In this document: piece by piece, positions 25,770 through 34,779 of the stretch
Position numbering within the stretch: position 1 is the stretch's first letter
Layout of the letters: each line of letters starts with the position of its first letter
Assembly (NCBI GenBank): GCA_913009755.1
Contig: CAJVWU010000037.1
Coordinates: 1-38,466 of the forward strand
Length of the DNA: 38,466 nt
Reading direction: 5' to 3'
From: an uncultured Bacteroidia bacterium
GTDB taxonomy: Bacteria; Bacteroidota; Bacteroidia; Bacteroidales; F082
Made by a program: the position numbers and the translations under genes
The notes under the pieces: generated by a model
The model's input: the letters and a program-made list of their open reading frames with translations, nothing else
What the model was told of the DNA's origin: nothing
Databases searched by the model: none

Positions 25770-26402
25770 ATGAAAAGAAATTTACATAAATTCATAATTA
25801 TTCTGACCATAATTTTGTTTGACCTATCTGCATATTCCCAAATAACAGGTGGATTTTACGGAATGAAAAAGTTAAAAAGGGTTGACAATGCAACAATTTT
25901 GGAGTACGCAAAGAAATACAACATGCCTTTAGCAGAGACTTTTGTGTTGGATACTGCTTATACAACTGTTCTGACCTCTTTCGATACCACAAAATTTAAA
26001 GAACAAATAAAAAATCATTATCAACCATTACAAGTTCTTTATTACAACAAAACCGGACAATTAGAATCTTTTCAGATAAATTGTTACGCTGGTGGTTTTC
26101 CAAATTTAGACTGGAACAGAAATGGAATTATGACTACATTTCCTCCCAAACAACAAGCTCCTTTAGACAAAATAATACCACTTGACACTCTTTTGAAATA
26201 TTTGGATCCTCTACCACAAACAAAAAAGACTTTCATAAAAGACTATGATTTTACTGTAGTTGTATTCTGGAGTATTTTTATGGGCAGACAAAGTAAACGA
26301 TTAATACATATTGTTCAAGAGAATACTCAGATGAAAGGGAAAAAAAGAATTAAAATGATTTATGTTAATACTGACAACTTTTTCGTATCACGACTTGAAT
26401 GA
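25770..26402 (+). CDS. Cassette 2: secreted unknown protein
   Basis: The 210-aa protein begins with a signal peptide (FIIILTIILFDLSAYS, cleavage before QITGG). The rest is a globular domain I cannot place: FYNKTG-like strands, CYAGGFPNLDW, and DYDFTVVVFWSIFMGRQSKRLI near the C-terminus. It is the only gene of its cassette, 27 bp from the cassette start and 24 bp from the next R''. The single Cys is in INCYAGG. Confidence 0.7.
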   Translation: MKRNLHKFIIILTIILFDLSAYSQITGGFYGMKKLKRVDNATILEYAKKYNMPLAETFVLDTAYTTVLTSFDTTKFKEQIKNHYQPLQVLYYNKTGQLESFQINCYAGGFPNLDWNRNGIMTTFPPKQQAPLDKIIPLDTLLKYLDPLPQTKKTFIKDYDFTVVVFWSIFMGRQSKRLIHIVQENTQMKGKKRIKMIYVNTDNFFVSRLE

Positions 26403-26426
26403 AAAAATCTATTATTGAAAGAGGCT

Positions 26427-26561
26427 GCTGGTAACAAAGGCTCATAGTGCATACCGCAATTAGTTGTAAATACAACAATTAAGCATTAAATGAAAATATC
26501 GGCAAACAGAAAAATTAGTACACTAAAATGCGGCACGCACCATAGCCAAACCGTTGGCAGC
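26427..26561 (+). other. attC-like site 2
   Basis: R'' GCTGGTAAC (26427-26435), L'' GGCTCATAGTGCATACCGCA (26439-26458), L' TGCGGCACGCACCATAGCC (26529-26547), spacer AAACC, R' GTTGGCAGC (26553-26561). It is very similar to site 1 through its whole length, loop included, while its R boxes differ. Length is 135 bp. Confidence 0.87.
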
Positions 26562-26579
26562 AACCTAAAAACAGATATT

Positions 26580-27587
26580 ATGAAAGATAAACGACCAATT
26601 GATAAAATTAGAGATTCGGGTGGTCATGCTGATATTGGAACGGAAGAAGATGGAGCAATCATTGAGATGAAAAATATTGGTGATCGTTTGCTAATAATAA
26701 AAGAAAGAGCAATTTACGAAATGGTATTTGCTGATTCAATTGATCCAGAACGCACAAATATTAATCTCCCACCTACAATTCACAAATTAATTATTGATAA
26801 AGGTACGGAGTCAGAAGTAGTGTCCAGAATACTATTGACTGCAAAAACAATCTTCAAATCTGAATATTTCCCAGATAATATAAACTGTGACAAAATTTTA
26901 GGCTTAACAATAGACTTACTTTCAGAAATATCACTTCTTGAAAAGGAAATTGATGAATACATAACGAAAGAACTAAAAGTCTCTAATAAGTATGAAAAAA
27001 GAAAAGAACAAAAAGGATCTTATGAACTTCCTTCAATTGTAAACCTTGAATCAGTTTGTAAAACTATTTTTCAAAAAGCTGACCATATTGAACAAACTTT
27101 AATGGAGATAATAACACAATTTTACGCAGATAAAGGACTTACTAAACAATCACATTTCCCAAAGTTTCATGAAGTACTTATTTCTATGTATGGAGAGGAA
27201 GACGGTTTTGTTAAGTTTATAAGCAATACGGTTTACTTCATGCAGGTAACAAGACAGTTACGCAATGGTCTTGATCATAGACTAAAAACTGTAACAGTGA
27301 AAGATTTTGAGATTCAGAAAGATGGAAACATTTTTTCTCCAACAATTGAATTAAACTATAAAGAGGTTAAACTGGAGAGGATTTCTTTGAATGAGTTATT
27401 GAAAATAACAAAAACAAATCTGATAGACATTATTGAAACAACCTTTGCTTATTTGGCTGGATATAATGTAAAAACTGAAGGAATGCCATATCAAATGAGA
27501 GAAATTCCTGAAGAAAAAAGGAGAAACAATTTTGTAAAATACAGTTTTTGGATGCCAATTGGAGAGGGGGGATTTTATTGTCAATAA
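26580..27587 (+). CDS. Cassette 3: HEPN-like protein, candidate defence/toxin
   Basis: From the ATG at 26580 the protein has 335 aa. An earlier ATG at 26490 lies inside attC site 2 and is rejected. The protein is helical and soluble. Near residues 221-233 it reads MQVTRQLRNGLDH, which contains R228-x4-H233 in a helix context like the Rx4-6H ribonuclease motif of HEPN proteins found in abortive-infection and toxin systems. I see no other domain with certainty, and no partner gene is in this cassette. Its start is 27 bp from the cassette boundary. Confidence 0.65.
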   Translation: MKDKRPIDKIRDSGGHADIGTEEDGAIIEMKNIGDRLLIIKERAIYEMVFADSIDPERTNINLPPTIHKLIIDKGTESEVVSRILLTAKTIFKSEYFPDNINCDKILGLTIDLLSEISLLEKEIDEYITKELKVSNKYEKRKEQKGSYELPSIVNLESVCKTIFQKADHIEQTLMEIITQFYADKGLTKQSHFPKFHEVLISMYGEEDGFVKFISNTVYFMQVTRQLRNGLDHRLKTVTVKDFEIQKDGNIFSPTIELNYKEVKLERISLNELLKITKTNLIDIIETTFAYLAGYNVKTEGMPYQMREIPEEKRRNNFVKYSFWMPIGEGGFYCQ

Positions 27588-27593
27588 AAGGCA

Positions 27594-27728
27594 GCTGCCA
27601 ACAAAGGCTATACCCAATAAGGGTTTTGGTGGTAAATTGAAAGCAAATGTAAGTAATGAAAATTAGTAATAACTTGAAACGGAAGTGCTTTGAAATCCCT
27701 TACTGGGCATAGCCAAACCGTTAGGCAC
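27594..27728 (+). other. attC-like site 3
   Basis: R'' GCTGCCAAC (27594-27602), spacer AAA, L'' GGCTATACCCAATAAGGG (27606-27623), L' CCCTTACTGGGCATAGCC (27697-27714), spacer AAACC, R' GTTAGGCAC (27720-27728). L'' and L' pair in 16 of 18 positions with A-C mismatches at positions 7 and 12. Length is 135 bp. Confidence 0.87.
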
Positions 27729-27753
27729 AAGCAAAAGAAACGAGACAGAATGA

Positions 27754-27761
27754 TAAATTTG
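27754..27761 (+). promoter_or_regulatory. -7 box TAAATTTG at the start of cassette 4
   Basis: An exact TAnnTTTG match 26 bp inside the cassette. It would give the defence operon its own promoter, with a leader of about 130 nt that contains the hairpin element at 27797-27862. No -33 TTG is seen. Confidence 0.45.
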
Positions 27762-27786
27762 CTACAAGAAAATAGAAAAATAAAAA

Positions 27787-27874
27787 GCCACCGCACAAAT
27801 AGCACATTTGGTTTTTTGCCGACACGCAAAATGCCGACCCGAAAAAACCAAAAGAGCTATTTTTTTGCCATCGC
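27787..27874 (+). repeat. Covarying hairpin element, copy A
   Basis: Outer stem AAATAGC/GCTATTT (27797-27803, 27856-27862), internal loop ACA/AGA, inner stem TTTGGTTTTTT/AAAAAACCAAA (27807-27817, 27842-27852), and a loop of 24 nt. It is flanked by the direct repeats GCCACCGC (27787-27794) and GCCATCGC (27867-27874). It ends 22 bp before the DUF3800 start. Confidence 0.7.
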
Positions 27875-27896
27875 ACAGAAATACGGAAAATAAGAT

Positions 27897-28751
27897 ATGC
27901 ACTTTTACTATATAGATGAAACAGGATGTAACGGAAGAGACTTAACACAAGCACAACAACCAATTTTTGTGTCAGGTGGATTAATCCTCAGAGATGAAGG
28001 TTGGAATAAGACACACACGGAATTTCAAAAAATAATATCTGCATATTTTGAAAATAATGTACCTGAACATTTTGAATTTCACACGCAAGACTTGTTTTCA
28101 AATAATGGAACTGGACATTTTGCAGGTCACTCAAGAGATAGAAGAAACCAATTAATCAACGATATCTTAGACCTTGTCGCTTCAAGAAAACATCATTATT
28201 ACTATTTTGGAATTGACAAAGCCAAATTAAACGCATACGACACGACACAAGTAAGAGACCGGGATTATGTGGAGTTAAAAACTCCCTATCTAATTGCATA
28301 CGATTATTTGATTACAGCATACGATAAATACACAAAAGAAAAATTGGGTAAAAGTGCAAGGGCAATGGTAATACTTGATGAAAAAGAAATTTTCATTAGA
28401 CAAATTGAATCAATCACAAGATTTAGAAGATTTGAAAGTGCTGTTGGAAAACGAGTAAAATGGATTGTTGAATTTAGTTTTCCAGTGGATTCCGAGAAAA
28501 ACACAATGATTCAAATTTCTGATTTGCTTCTCTATTTAACACGAAAATATCTCGAAATTGAGAATGGTTACAAAGATGATTTTTCAGCAGAAGTAAAAAA
28601 TATTTTTAGAGCATTTTACAGAAAAATAAATGCCCGATTAATTTACAAACGAATTCAAACAGAATCTGGACGAAATTCAAGTTATTACAACGATTTTATT
28701 CAAGATATTTGCAGTTTGCCAACTGCACGTTGGAATTCAAAAACTTATTAA
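27897..28751 (+). CDS. Cassette 4: DUF3800 protein (RNase H-like)
   Basis: The 284-aa protein has the DUF3800 layout: YYIDETG at residues 4-10, HFEFH at 58-62, MVILDEKE with D161, and MIQISDLLLY with D209. Together these look like the acidic residues of an RNase H-fold nuclease. DUF3800 proteins are often found in phage-defence and mobile loci, where the mechanism is mostly unknown. It is the first of four closely spaced genes and starts 15 bp before the methyltransferase. Its 5' leader carries hairpin copy A. Confidence 0.8.
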   Translation: MHFYYIDETGCNGRDLTQAQQPIFVSGGLILRDEGWNKTHTEFQKIISAYFENNVPEHFEFHTQDLFSNNGTGHFAGHSRDRRNQLINDILDLVASRKHHYYYFGIDKAKLNAYDTTQVRDRDYVELKTPYLIAYDYLITAYDKYTKEKLGKSARAMVILDEKEIFIRQIESITRFRRFESAVGKRVKWIVEFSFPVDSEKNTMIQISDLLLYLTRKYLEIENGYKDDFSAEVKNIFRAFYRKINARLIYKRIQTESGRNSSYYNDFIQDICSLPTARWNSKTY

Positions 28752-28766
28752 TTGAGAGTTTAAACA

Positions 28767-31466
28767 ATGAACATAGCACAAATAGAAATAAACCTGCAAA
28801 AACTAATTGCAACTTTTAATAAAGAAAACTTTATTTATGAGTTACTTTTGGCTTATGGTTTACCCAAAGCATCAATCACACGATTAAAAAAAGGGAACCT
28901 TAATTTATCGAAAGTTGAAGGCGAAATTTCGTGGAAAAAGAAATTGTTTTTCAAAGAAGAACAAAAAGAAGATTTACACCTTGCTATTTCTAGAATAGCA
29001 AAAGAATTAAAACGAAATGAACGATTTGTAATTGTTACCGATTACAAAACCCTTTTGGCAGTTGATACAAAAACAGATGACAAACTAGATTGTGCAATAA
29101 ATGACTTACCAAAACATTACGATTTCTTTTTGCCGTGGGCAGGAATGGAAAAGGCTCAACACGCCAACGAAAACCCTGCTGATGTAAAAGCGGCTGAAAA
29201 AATGGCAAAGCTTTTTGACACCATAAAAAAAGATAACCCCGATGATTCGCCAGAGTTTATTCACGGACTAAATGTTTTCTTATCTCGTCTGTTATTTTGC
29301 TTTTTTGCAGAAGACACGCATATTTTTGAGAATAACCAATTTACTAATACAATTGATTCGCATACCCAACCAGATGGAAGCGATTTAAATACTTTTTTAG
29401 ACCGCATATTCAAAGTGCTGAACACTCCTGATAAAGAGCGTAAAAACCTGCCTGAGTATCTAAATGCTTTCCCTTATGTAAATGGCGGACTATTTGAAAA
29501 AGAGTATAAAACACCAAAATTCTCTCGTAGTTCCCGTTCAGCTATTTTAAATAGTGGCGACCAAGATTGGAGTGCTATTAACCCCGATATTTTTGGTTCG
29601 ATGTTTCAAGCAGTTATTGGAGCCGAGCAAAGAGGAAGTTTAGGACAGCATTATACTTCTGTACCAAACATTATGAAAGTGATTGAACCACTTTTCTTAA
29701 ATGAACTGTACGAAGAATTTGAAAATGCAGGAAGTAACACAAAAAAACTAAATGCTTTACTTAACAGAATACATAATCTTAAAATATTTGACCCTGCCTG
29801 TGGTAGCGGGAACTTTTTGATTATTGCCTACAAAGAACTCCGTATTTTAGAGATGAAAATTTTTAAAAAGCTGGAAGCATTAAATTATGGTCAAATATCT
29901 GCTCGATTTTCGAATATACAACTCTCACAATTTTATGGAATAGAAATAGACGACTTTGCAGGCGAAATTGCAAAACTGGCGCTTTGGCTTGCCGAACACC
30001 AAATGAATGTGGAATTTTTTAAAGAGTTTGGAAGGACTAACCCAACTCTGCCACTTAAAGAAGCAGGTAAAATCATACAAGGAAATGCTACTCGTTTGGA
30101 TTGGGAAGTGGTTTGTCCGAAGACAGAAGATAGTGAGGTTTATATTTTGGGAAATCCACCTTATGTCGGTTCAAGAAAACAGAAAACAAAACAAAAAGAG
30201 GATTTAGTTTTTGTTTTTAATGGCTTTAAAAAATTTAAAGATTTAGATTATATATCAATTTGGTTCTTTAAGGGAGCAAATTATATTAAAGGATTTAATG
30301 CAAAGCTTGCTTTTGTTTCAACAAATTCAATTTGTCAAGGAGAACAAGTTTCTTTGTTATGGCCAAATATATTTAATGATAAAATAATAATAAATTTTGC
30401 CTATCCATCATTTAAATGGAGAAATAACGCAAAGGATGTTGCTGGTGTTACGGTAATTATTCTTGGGTTATCAAATGAAACTGAAAAAAATATACGATTA
30501 TACATTAATCATTTTGAGAAAAAGGTACCTGTTATTAATGCATATTTATTGCCTGCAAGAAAGGATTTATACATCTATTCTCGTTCTAAACCTATTTCGT
30601 GGCTACCACCGATGAATCACGGTAATATGCCAGCAGATGGAGGTCAACTTCTATTCAATACTAAAGAAAAAGAAGCTTTGATAAAACGTGAACCTAAATC
30701 AGAAAATTGGTTTAAAAAATTATTGACTGTAAAAGAGCACTTAAATGGTAGGGAAAGATGGTGCTTATGGCTTGAAAACATTACAGAAAATGAGATTGAA
30801 TCTATGCCAGAGATTAAAAAAATCATTGATAATGTTCGTGAAATTAGATTAAATTCATCAAGACCCCAACTTGCAGAATTTCCACATTTATTTGCTCAAA
30901 TTACTCAACCAGAAAATGCTAATTGCGTTATTGTACCTCGTGTTTCTTCTGAAAATAGAACTTATCTTCCAAATTGCTTCATAGATGGAACAAAAGATAA
31001 AGTAACAGATTCTTTTTTTACAATTGTCACTCAAGAGCCAATGTTGTTTGGTATCATTTCATCTTTGATGCATATGATTTGGATGAAAAGTATTGGTGGT
31101 AAATTAGAAACACGAATTCAATATTCAAAAAATATCGTTTACAACACTTTCCCTTTCCCTCCACTCTCTACCCAACGCAAAAACGAAATTACCCAAGCCA
31201 CATTTCGCATTTTAGAAGAAAGAGAAAAATACAGCGATAAAACATTAGCACAACTCTACGACCCAGATAAAATGCCCGATGGTTTGCGAGAAGCCCACCG
31301 CCAAAACGATGAGATTATAGAAAAGTGCTATCGCAGTACACCATTTAAAAGTGATGAAGAACGTTTGGAGTATCTTTTTAAATTGTATGAGAAGATGATA
31401 GCTGAAGAAAAAGAACAAGGAACTTTGTTTGCCAAAGAAAAGAAAACCCGAAAAAAGAGAAAATAA
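28767..31466 (+). CDS. Cassette 4: MmeI-type adenine DNA methyltransferase
   Basis: The 899-aa protein has SAM motif I FDPACGSGNF at 341-350, catalytic motif IV NPPY at 463-466, and the helical MmeI-like block GQHYTSVPNIMKVI before them. A target-recognition region follows (about 600-780), then a helical C-terminus and a basic tail. This is the type IIL (MmeI-like) N6-adenine family. The first 120 residues (LHLAISRIAKELKRNERFVIVTDYKTLLAVD) do not clearly show the PD-(D/E)XK nuclease that MmeI itself carries, so cleavage is probably left to partner proteins. It would mark self DNA in the system. Confidence 0.85.
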   Translation: MNIAQIEINLQKLIATFNKENFIYELLLAYGLPKASITRLKKGNLNLSKVEGEISWKKKLFFKEEQKEDLHLAISRIAKELKRNERFVIVTDYKTLLAVDTKTDDKLDCAINDLPKHYDFFLPWAGMEKAQHANENPADVKAAEKMAKLFDTIKKDNPDDSPEFIHGLNVFLSRLLFCFFAEDTHIFENNQFTNTIDSHTQPDGSDLNTFLDRIFKVLNTPDKERKNLPEYLNAFPYVNGGLFEKEYKTPKFSRSSRSAILNSGDQDWSAINPDIFGSMFQAVIGAEQRGSLGQHYTSVPNIMKVIEPLFLNELYEEFENAGSNTKKLNALLNRIHNLKIFDPACGSGNFLIIAYKELRILEMKIFKKLEALNYGQISARFSNIQLSQFYGIEIDDFAGEIAKLALWLAEHQMNVEFFKEFGRTNPTLPLKEAGKIIQGNATRLDWEVVCPKTEDSEVYILGNPPYVGSRKQKTKQKEDLVFVFNGFKKFKDLDYISIWFFKGANYIKGFNAKLAFVSTNSICQGEQVSLLWPNIFNDKIIINFAYPSFKWRNNAKDVAGVTVIILGLSNETEKNIRLYINHFEKKVPVINAYLLPARKDLYIYSRSKPISWLPPMNHGNMPADGGQLLFNTKEKEALIKREPKSENWFKKLLTVKEHLNGRERWCLWLENITENEIESMPEIKKIIDNVREIRLNSSRPQLAEFPHLFAQITQPENANCVIVPRVSSENRTYLPNCFIDGTKDKVTDSFFTIVTQEPMLFGIISSLMHMIWMKSIGGKLETRIQYSKNIVYNTFPFPPLSTQRKNEITQATFRILEEREKYSDKTLAQLYDPDKMPDGLREAHRQNDEIIEKCYRSTPFKSDEERLEYLFKLYEKMIAEEKEQGTLFAKEKKTRKKRK

Positions 31467-31467
31467 T

Positions 31468-33402
31468 ATGCCAGATATAGTAAGCGTACAATATAAACAA
31501 ACAGGAAAAAGCAAAAGCATAAACGCATTGGGAATGCGTGAAATGCAGGAACGTGCTTTTGAATATCGTGATGCCCAATATTTATTAATAAAGTCTCCGC
31601 CTGCTTCGGGTAAATCTCGTGCTTTAATGTTTATTGGTTTAGATAAATTAGTAAACCAAGGCATTAAAAAAGTAATTGTTGCCGTACCCGAACGTGCTAT
31701 TGGTAGTTCGTTTGCGAAAACTAATTTAAAAGATTTTGGCTTTTTTGCCAACTGGGAACCAAACGACAAATACAACCTTTGTACCCCGGGAAGTGACGGA
31801 AGTAAACGCAAAGTTCAGGCGTTTCATAATTTTATGGATAGTGATGAACAACTTTTAATTTGCACACACGCCACTTTGCGTTTTGCTTGCGAGGAGTTAG
31901 ACGAAAAAAAGTTTAACAATACGCTTTTGGCAATAGATGAATTTCACCACGTTTCGGCAGATTCAGAAAACCGATTGGGCGATTTGCTTCGTGATATTAT
32001 GCGAAATTCATCGGCTCATATCGTGGCTATGACAGGTTCGTTTTTCAGAGGTGATAGTGTGCCAATTTTACTTCCCAAAGATGAAGAGAAATTCAGCAAA
32101 GTAACTTATAACTATTACGAGCAATTAAATGGCTATGATTATCTAAAATCTTTAGGAATTGGTTATCATTTCTACCAAGGGAAATATACATCTGCCATAA
32201 TGGAAGTTTTAGATACTGATAAGAAAACCATTTTGCATATTCCAAATGTAAACTCTGGCGAATCAACCAAAGACAAACATAATGAAGTAGATTTTATTTT
32301 AGATGCCATTGGAGATGTAATTAAGCAAGATAAGGATACAGGAGTTATCTATGTAAAAAGGAAATCAGACAGCAAAGTACTTAAAGTTGCTGATTTGGTA
32401 GAAGATAATCCAAGTGAACGGGATAAAATAGTCAACTACCTTAGAAAAATGGATTCTTTAGATGATATGGATTTGATTATTGCTTTAGGAATGGCAAAAG
32501 AAGGTTTTGACTGGCCATATTGCGAACACGCTTTAACAGTTGGTTACAGAGGTTCGTTAACCGAGATTATTCAAATTATTGGTAGAGCTACAAGAGATAG
32601 CGATAATAAAACGCACGCACAGTTTACAAATTTAATTGCTCAACCAGATGCGGCTGATGATTTGGTAAAACTTTCGGTAAATAATATGCTTAAAGCCATT
32701 ACTGCATCTTTGCTAATGGAACAAGTTTTAGCTCCAAATTGGAAATTTAAAACCAAAGTAAATGATGAGGACAAAGCAAAGCCGGGCGAAATAAAAATTA
32801 GAGGTTTAAAAGAGCCGAGTTCAAAACGAGTAAAAGATATTTTAGAATCGGATTTAAACGATTTGAAAGCAATAATTCTGCAAGATGACAAAATGCTAAA
32901 AGCAATGCCAGGGAATGTTGACCCAGAAGTAATAAACAAAGTTTTGATTCCGAAAATCATCAAAATAAAATATCCCGATTTATCGGATAAAGAAGTAGAA
33001 GAAGTTCGCCAACACGTAGTAGTGGATTCAGTAATTAAAAATGGAGAAATTAAAGAAGTTGGAGACAAACGATTTATCAGAATGGCAGGTTCGTTTGTTG
33101 ATATTGATGATATTCATATTGATTTGATTGATAGAATTAATCCATTTCAAAAAGCCTTTGAAATACTGTCAAAATCGGTAACAACAAAAGTTTTGAAAAT
33201 TATTCAAGACCATATTGAAGCCACAAGAATTAAAATGGATTTTGAGGAAGCAAAAATACTTTGGCCTAAAATTCAGGAATTTATAAAAATGTATAAAAAA
33301 GAGCCAAACTTAAAATCAAACGACCCTTTGGAAAAACGAATGGCGGAGTGCATCATTTATTTAAAAGAAGAAAAACGAAAAAGAGCAGAAGCAAATGGAT
33401 AA
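31468..33402 (+). CDS. Cassette 4: SF2 DEAD/DEAH-type helicase
   Basis: From the ATG at 31468, 1 bp after the methyltransferase stop, the protein has 644 aa; an in-frame TTG-type start at 31429 is not needed. SF2 motifs are SPPASGKS (Walker A, 43-50), AIDEFHHV (Walker B, DEFH at 157-160), AMTGSF (motif III) and QIIGRATR (motif VI, 369-376). It resembles helicase subunits of type III/type I-like restriction systems. No nuclease motif is obvious in its C-terminal 250 residues. It probably translocates DNA for the GIY-YIG protein encoded next, which is inference. Confidence 0.83.
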   Translation: MPDIVSVQYKQTGKSKSINALGMREMQERAFEYRDAQYLLIKSPPASGKSRALMFIGLDKLVNQGIKKVIVAVPERAIGSSFAKTNLKDFGFFANWEPNDKYNLCTPGSDGSKRKVQAFHNFMDSDEQLLICTHATLRFACEELDEKKFNNTLLAIDEFHHVSADSENRLGDLLRDIMRNSSAHIVAMTGSFFRGDSVPILLPKDEEKFSKVTYNYYEQLNGYDYLKSLGIGYHFYQGKYTSAIMEVLDTDKKTILHIPNVNSGESTKDKHNEVDFILDAIGDVIKQDKDTGVIYVKRKSDSKVLKVADLVEDNPSERDKIVNYLRKMDSLDDMDLIIALGMAKEGFDWPYCEHALTVGYRGSLTEIIQIIGRATRDSDNKTHAQFTNLIAQPDAADDLVKLSVNNMLKAITASLLMEQVLAPNWKFKTKVNDEDKAKPGEIKIRGLKEPSSKRVKDILESDLNDLKAIILQDDKMLKAMPGNVDPEVINKVLIPKIIKIKYPDLSDKEVEEVRQHVVVDSVIKNGEIKEVGDKRFIRMAGSFVDIDDIHIDLIDRINPFQKAFEILSKSVTTKVLKIIQDHIEATRIKMDFEEAKILWPKIQEFIKMYKKEPNLKSNDPLEKRMAECIIYLKEEKRKRAEANG

Positions 33403-34633
33403 GAATAAAATCTTAGACGATATTTTTAACAATGACCCTTTGGGCTTACTTAATTTTAAGCCTAAGAATTCCAATACCCGAACAGCTGATGAACGCTTAT
33501 TGGCTTCTTTTCAAGAGATAAATGATTTTGTTGAAAACAACGGAAAAGAGCCAACAGCAAATCCAAGTAATATTTCTGAATTTCAATTGTATTCTCGTCT
33601 TAAAAGTTTGAAAGAAGATGAAGCAAAGATTGGCTTATTAAAAGAACACGATATTCATAATTTATTGCCAACATTGGAAACAAGCCAAGTCAACGAACCA
33701 CAAGCAGAATATGGTAAGCCTAAAGAGATTAATTCTATTGATGATTTATTAAGCGATGATTCATTGGATATTTTGGGTGGAGACGATGCGGGCTTATTTG
33801 ATTTTAAACATACGCCAAAAGATTATGAAAGAGCTCAAGCCGATTTTGTTGCACGAAGAAAACCGTGCAAAGATTTTGACAAATACGAACCAACATTTAT
33901 TGAGGTTCAGAAAGATTTGGCTAATGGAAAACGTAAACTAATAGAATTTAAAGAAGATAATTTAAGAGAAGGTGATTTCTATGTTCATAATGGCGTTTTA
34001 TTGCTTCTTGAAAGTGTAGATATTTCTCAAAAAGAACAGACTTTTTCAAGTGGAAAGCGTGTAAGAAAAGATGGAAGAACAAAATGCGTTTTTGAAAATG
34101 GAACAATGTCGAATATGTTGTATCGTTCTTTGGCAAAAATTCTTTATGTAAATGGTCGGGTTGTTACTCAAAATATTGACAAAGTAAATGAAGAATTTGT
34201 TGAGAAGTTCAGCAACATTACAAATGAAGATGAAGAAGTTGGATATATCTATGTTTTGAAATCAAAAAGTAAAGATGAACGAATTACAACAATTCAAAAC
34301 CTTTATAAAATTGGTTACTCAAAAACAGAAGTTGAAGAAAGAATAAAAAATGCAGAAAAAGAACCGACATATTTAATGGCTCCAGTAAGCATTCAAGGAG
34401 CTTGGAAATGTTTTAATATGAATCCTCAGAAATTGGAACAACTGCTTCATAATTTCTTTGGAAACTCTTGTTTGGAATTAGATGTATTTGACGAAAAAGG
34501 AAAAAGACACACACCGAGAGAATGGTTTATTGCACCAATAGAAGTTATTGAACAAGCAATAGAATTAATAATAAACGGAAAGATTATAAACTATAAATTT
34601 GATGCAGAAAATATGACAATAATTGGAAAATAG
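33395..34633 (+). CDS. Cassette 4: GIY-YIG nuclease-family protein (T5orf172-like)
   Basis: The 412-aa protein overlaps the helicase gene by 8 bp, so their translation is probably coupled. The C-terminal third is a GIY-YIG fold: GYIYVLKS at 283-290 and LYKIGYS at 303-309, followed by a long block ending PQKLEQLLHNFF, as in T5orf172. The N-terminal 280 residues are acidic and not recognised, apart from FYVHNGVLLLLESV and its surroundings. It is the likely DNA-cutting component. The stop codon TAG shares its last base with the first GCCAACGC of hairpin copy B. Confidence 0.8.
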   Translation: MDKNKILDDIFNNDPLGLLNFKPKNSNTRTADERLLASFQEINDFVENNGKEPTANPSNISEFQLYSRLKSLKEDEAKIGLLKEHDIHNLLPTLETSQVNEPQAEYGKPKEINSIDDLLSDDSLDILGGDDAGLFDFKHTPKDYERAQADFVARRKPCKDFDKYEPTFIEVQKDLANGKRKLIEFKEDNLREGDFYVHNGVLLLLESVDISQKEQTFSSGKRVRKDGRTKCVFENGTMSNMLYRSLAKILYVNGRVVTQNIDKVNEEFVEKFSNITNEDEEVGYIYVLKSKSKDERITTIQNLYKIGYSKTEVEERIKNAEKEPTYLMAPVSIQGAWKCFNMNPQKLEQLLHNFFGNSCLELDVFDEKGKRHTPREWFIAPIEVIEQAIELIINGKIINYKFDAENMTIIGK

Positions 34634-34717
34634 CCAACGCAAAAGCCATACACATTTGCAATTCGCACGAGCCAACGCTTGACCAAAAATTGCAAAAGAG
34701 TATGTCTTGCCAACGCA
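34633..34717 (+). repeat. Covarying hairpin element, copy B
   Basis: Outer stem CATAC/GTATG (34647-34651, 34700-34704), internal loop ACA/AGA, inner stem TTTGCAATT/AATTGCAAA (34655-34663, 34688-34696). Three direct GCCAACGC repeats stand at 34633, 34671 and 34709, exactly 38 bp apart. It follows the stop of the GIY-YIG gene directly. Confidence 0.7.
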
Positions 34718-34779
34718 CCGAGAAGAATGAAAATTGTAGCAAATTTGAAAGAGAAATATATGGAAATGGAACAATGCCA

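Noticed and set aside
26490..26579. Longer N-terminus of the HEPN-like protein
   Set aside because: The extra 30 codons lie within attC site 2, whose sequence matches the non-coding site 1.
27690..27893. 67-aa ORF before DUF3800
   Set aside because: It covers the attC site 3 end and hairpin copy A; the composition is explained by those elements.
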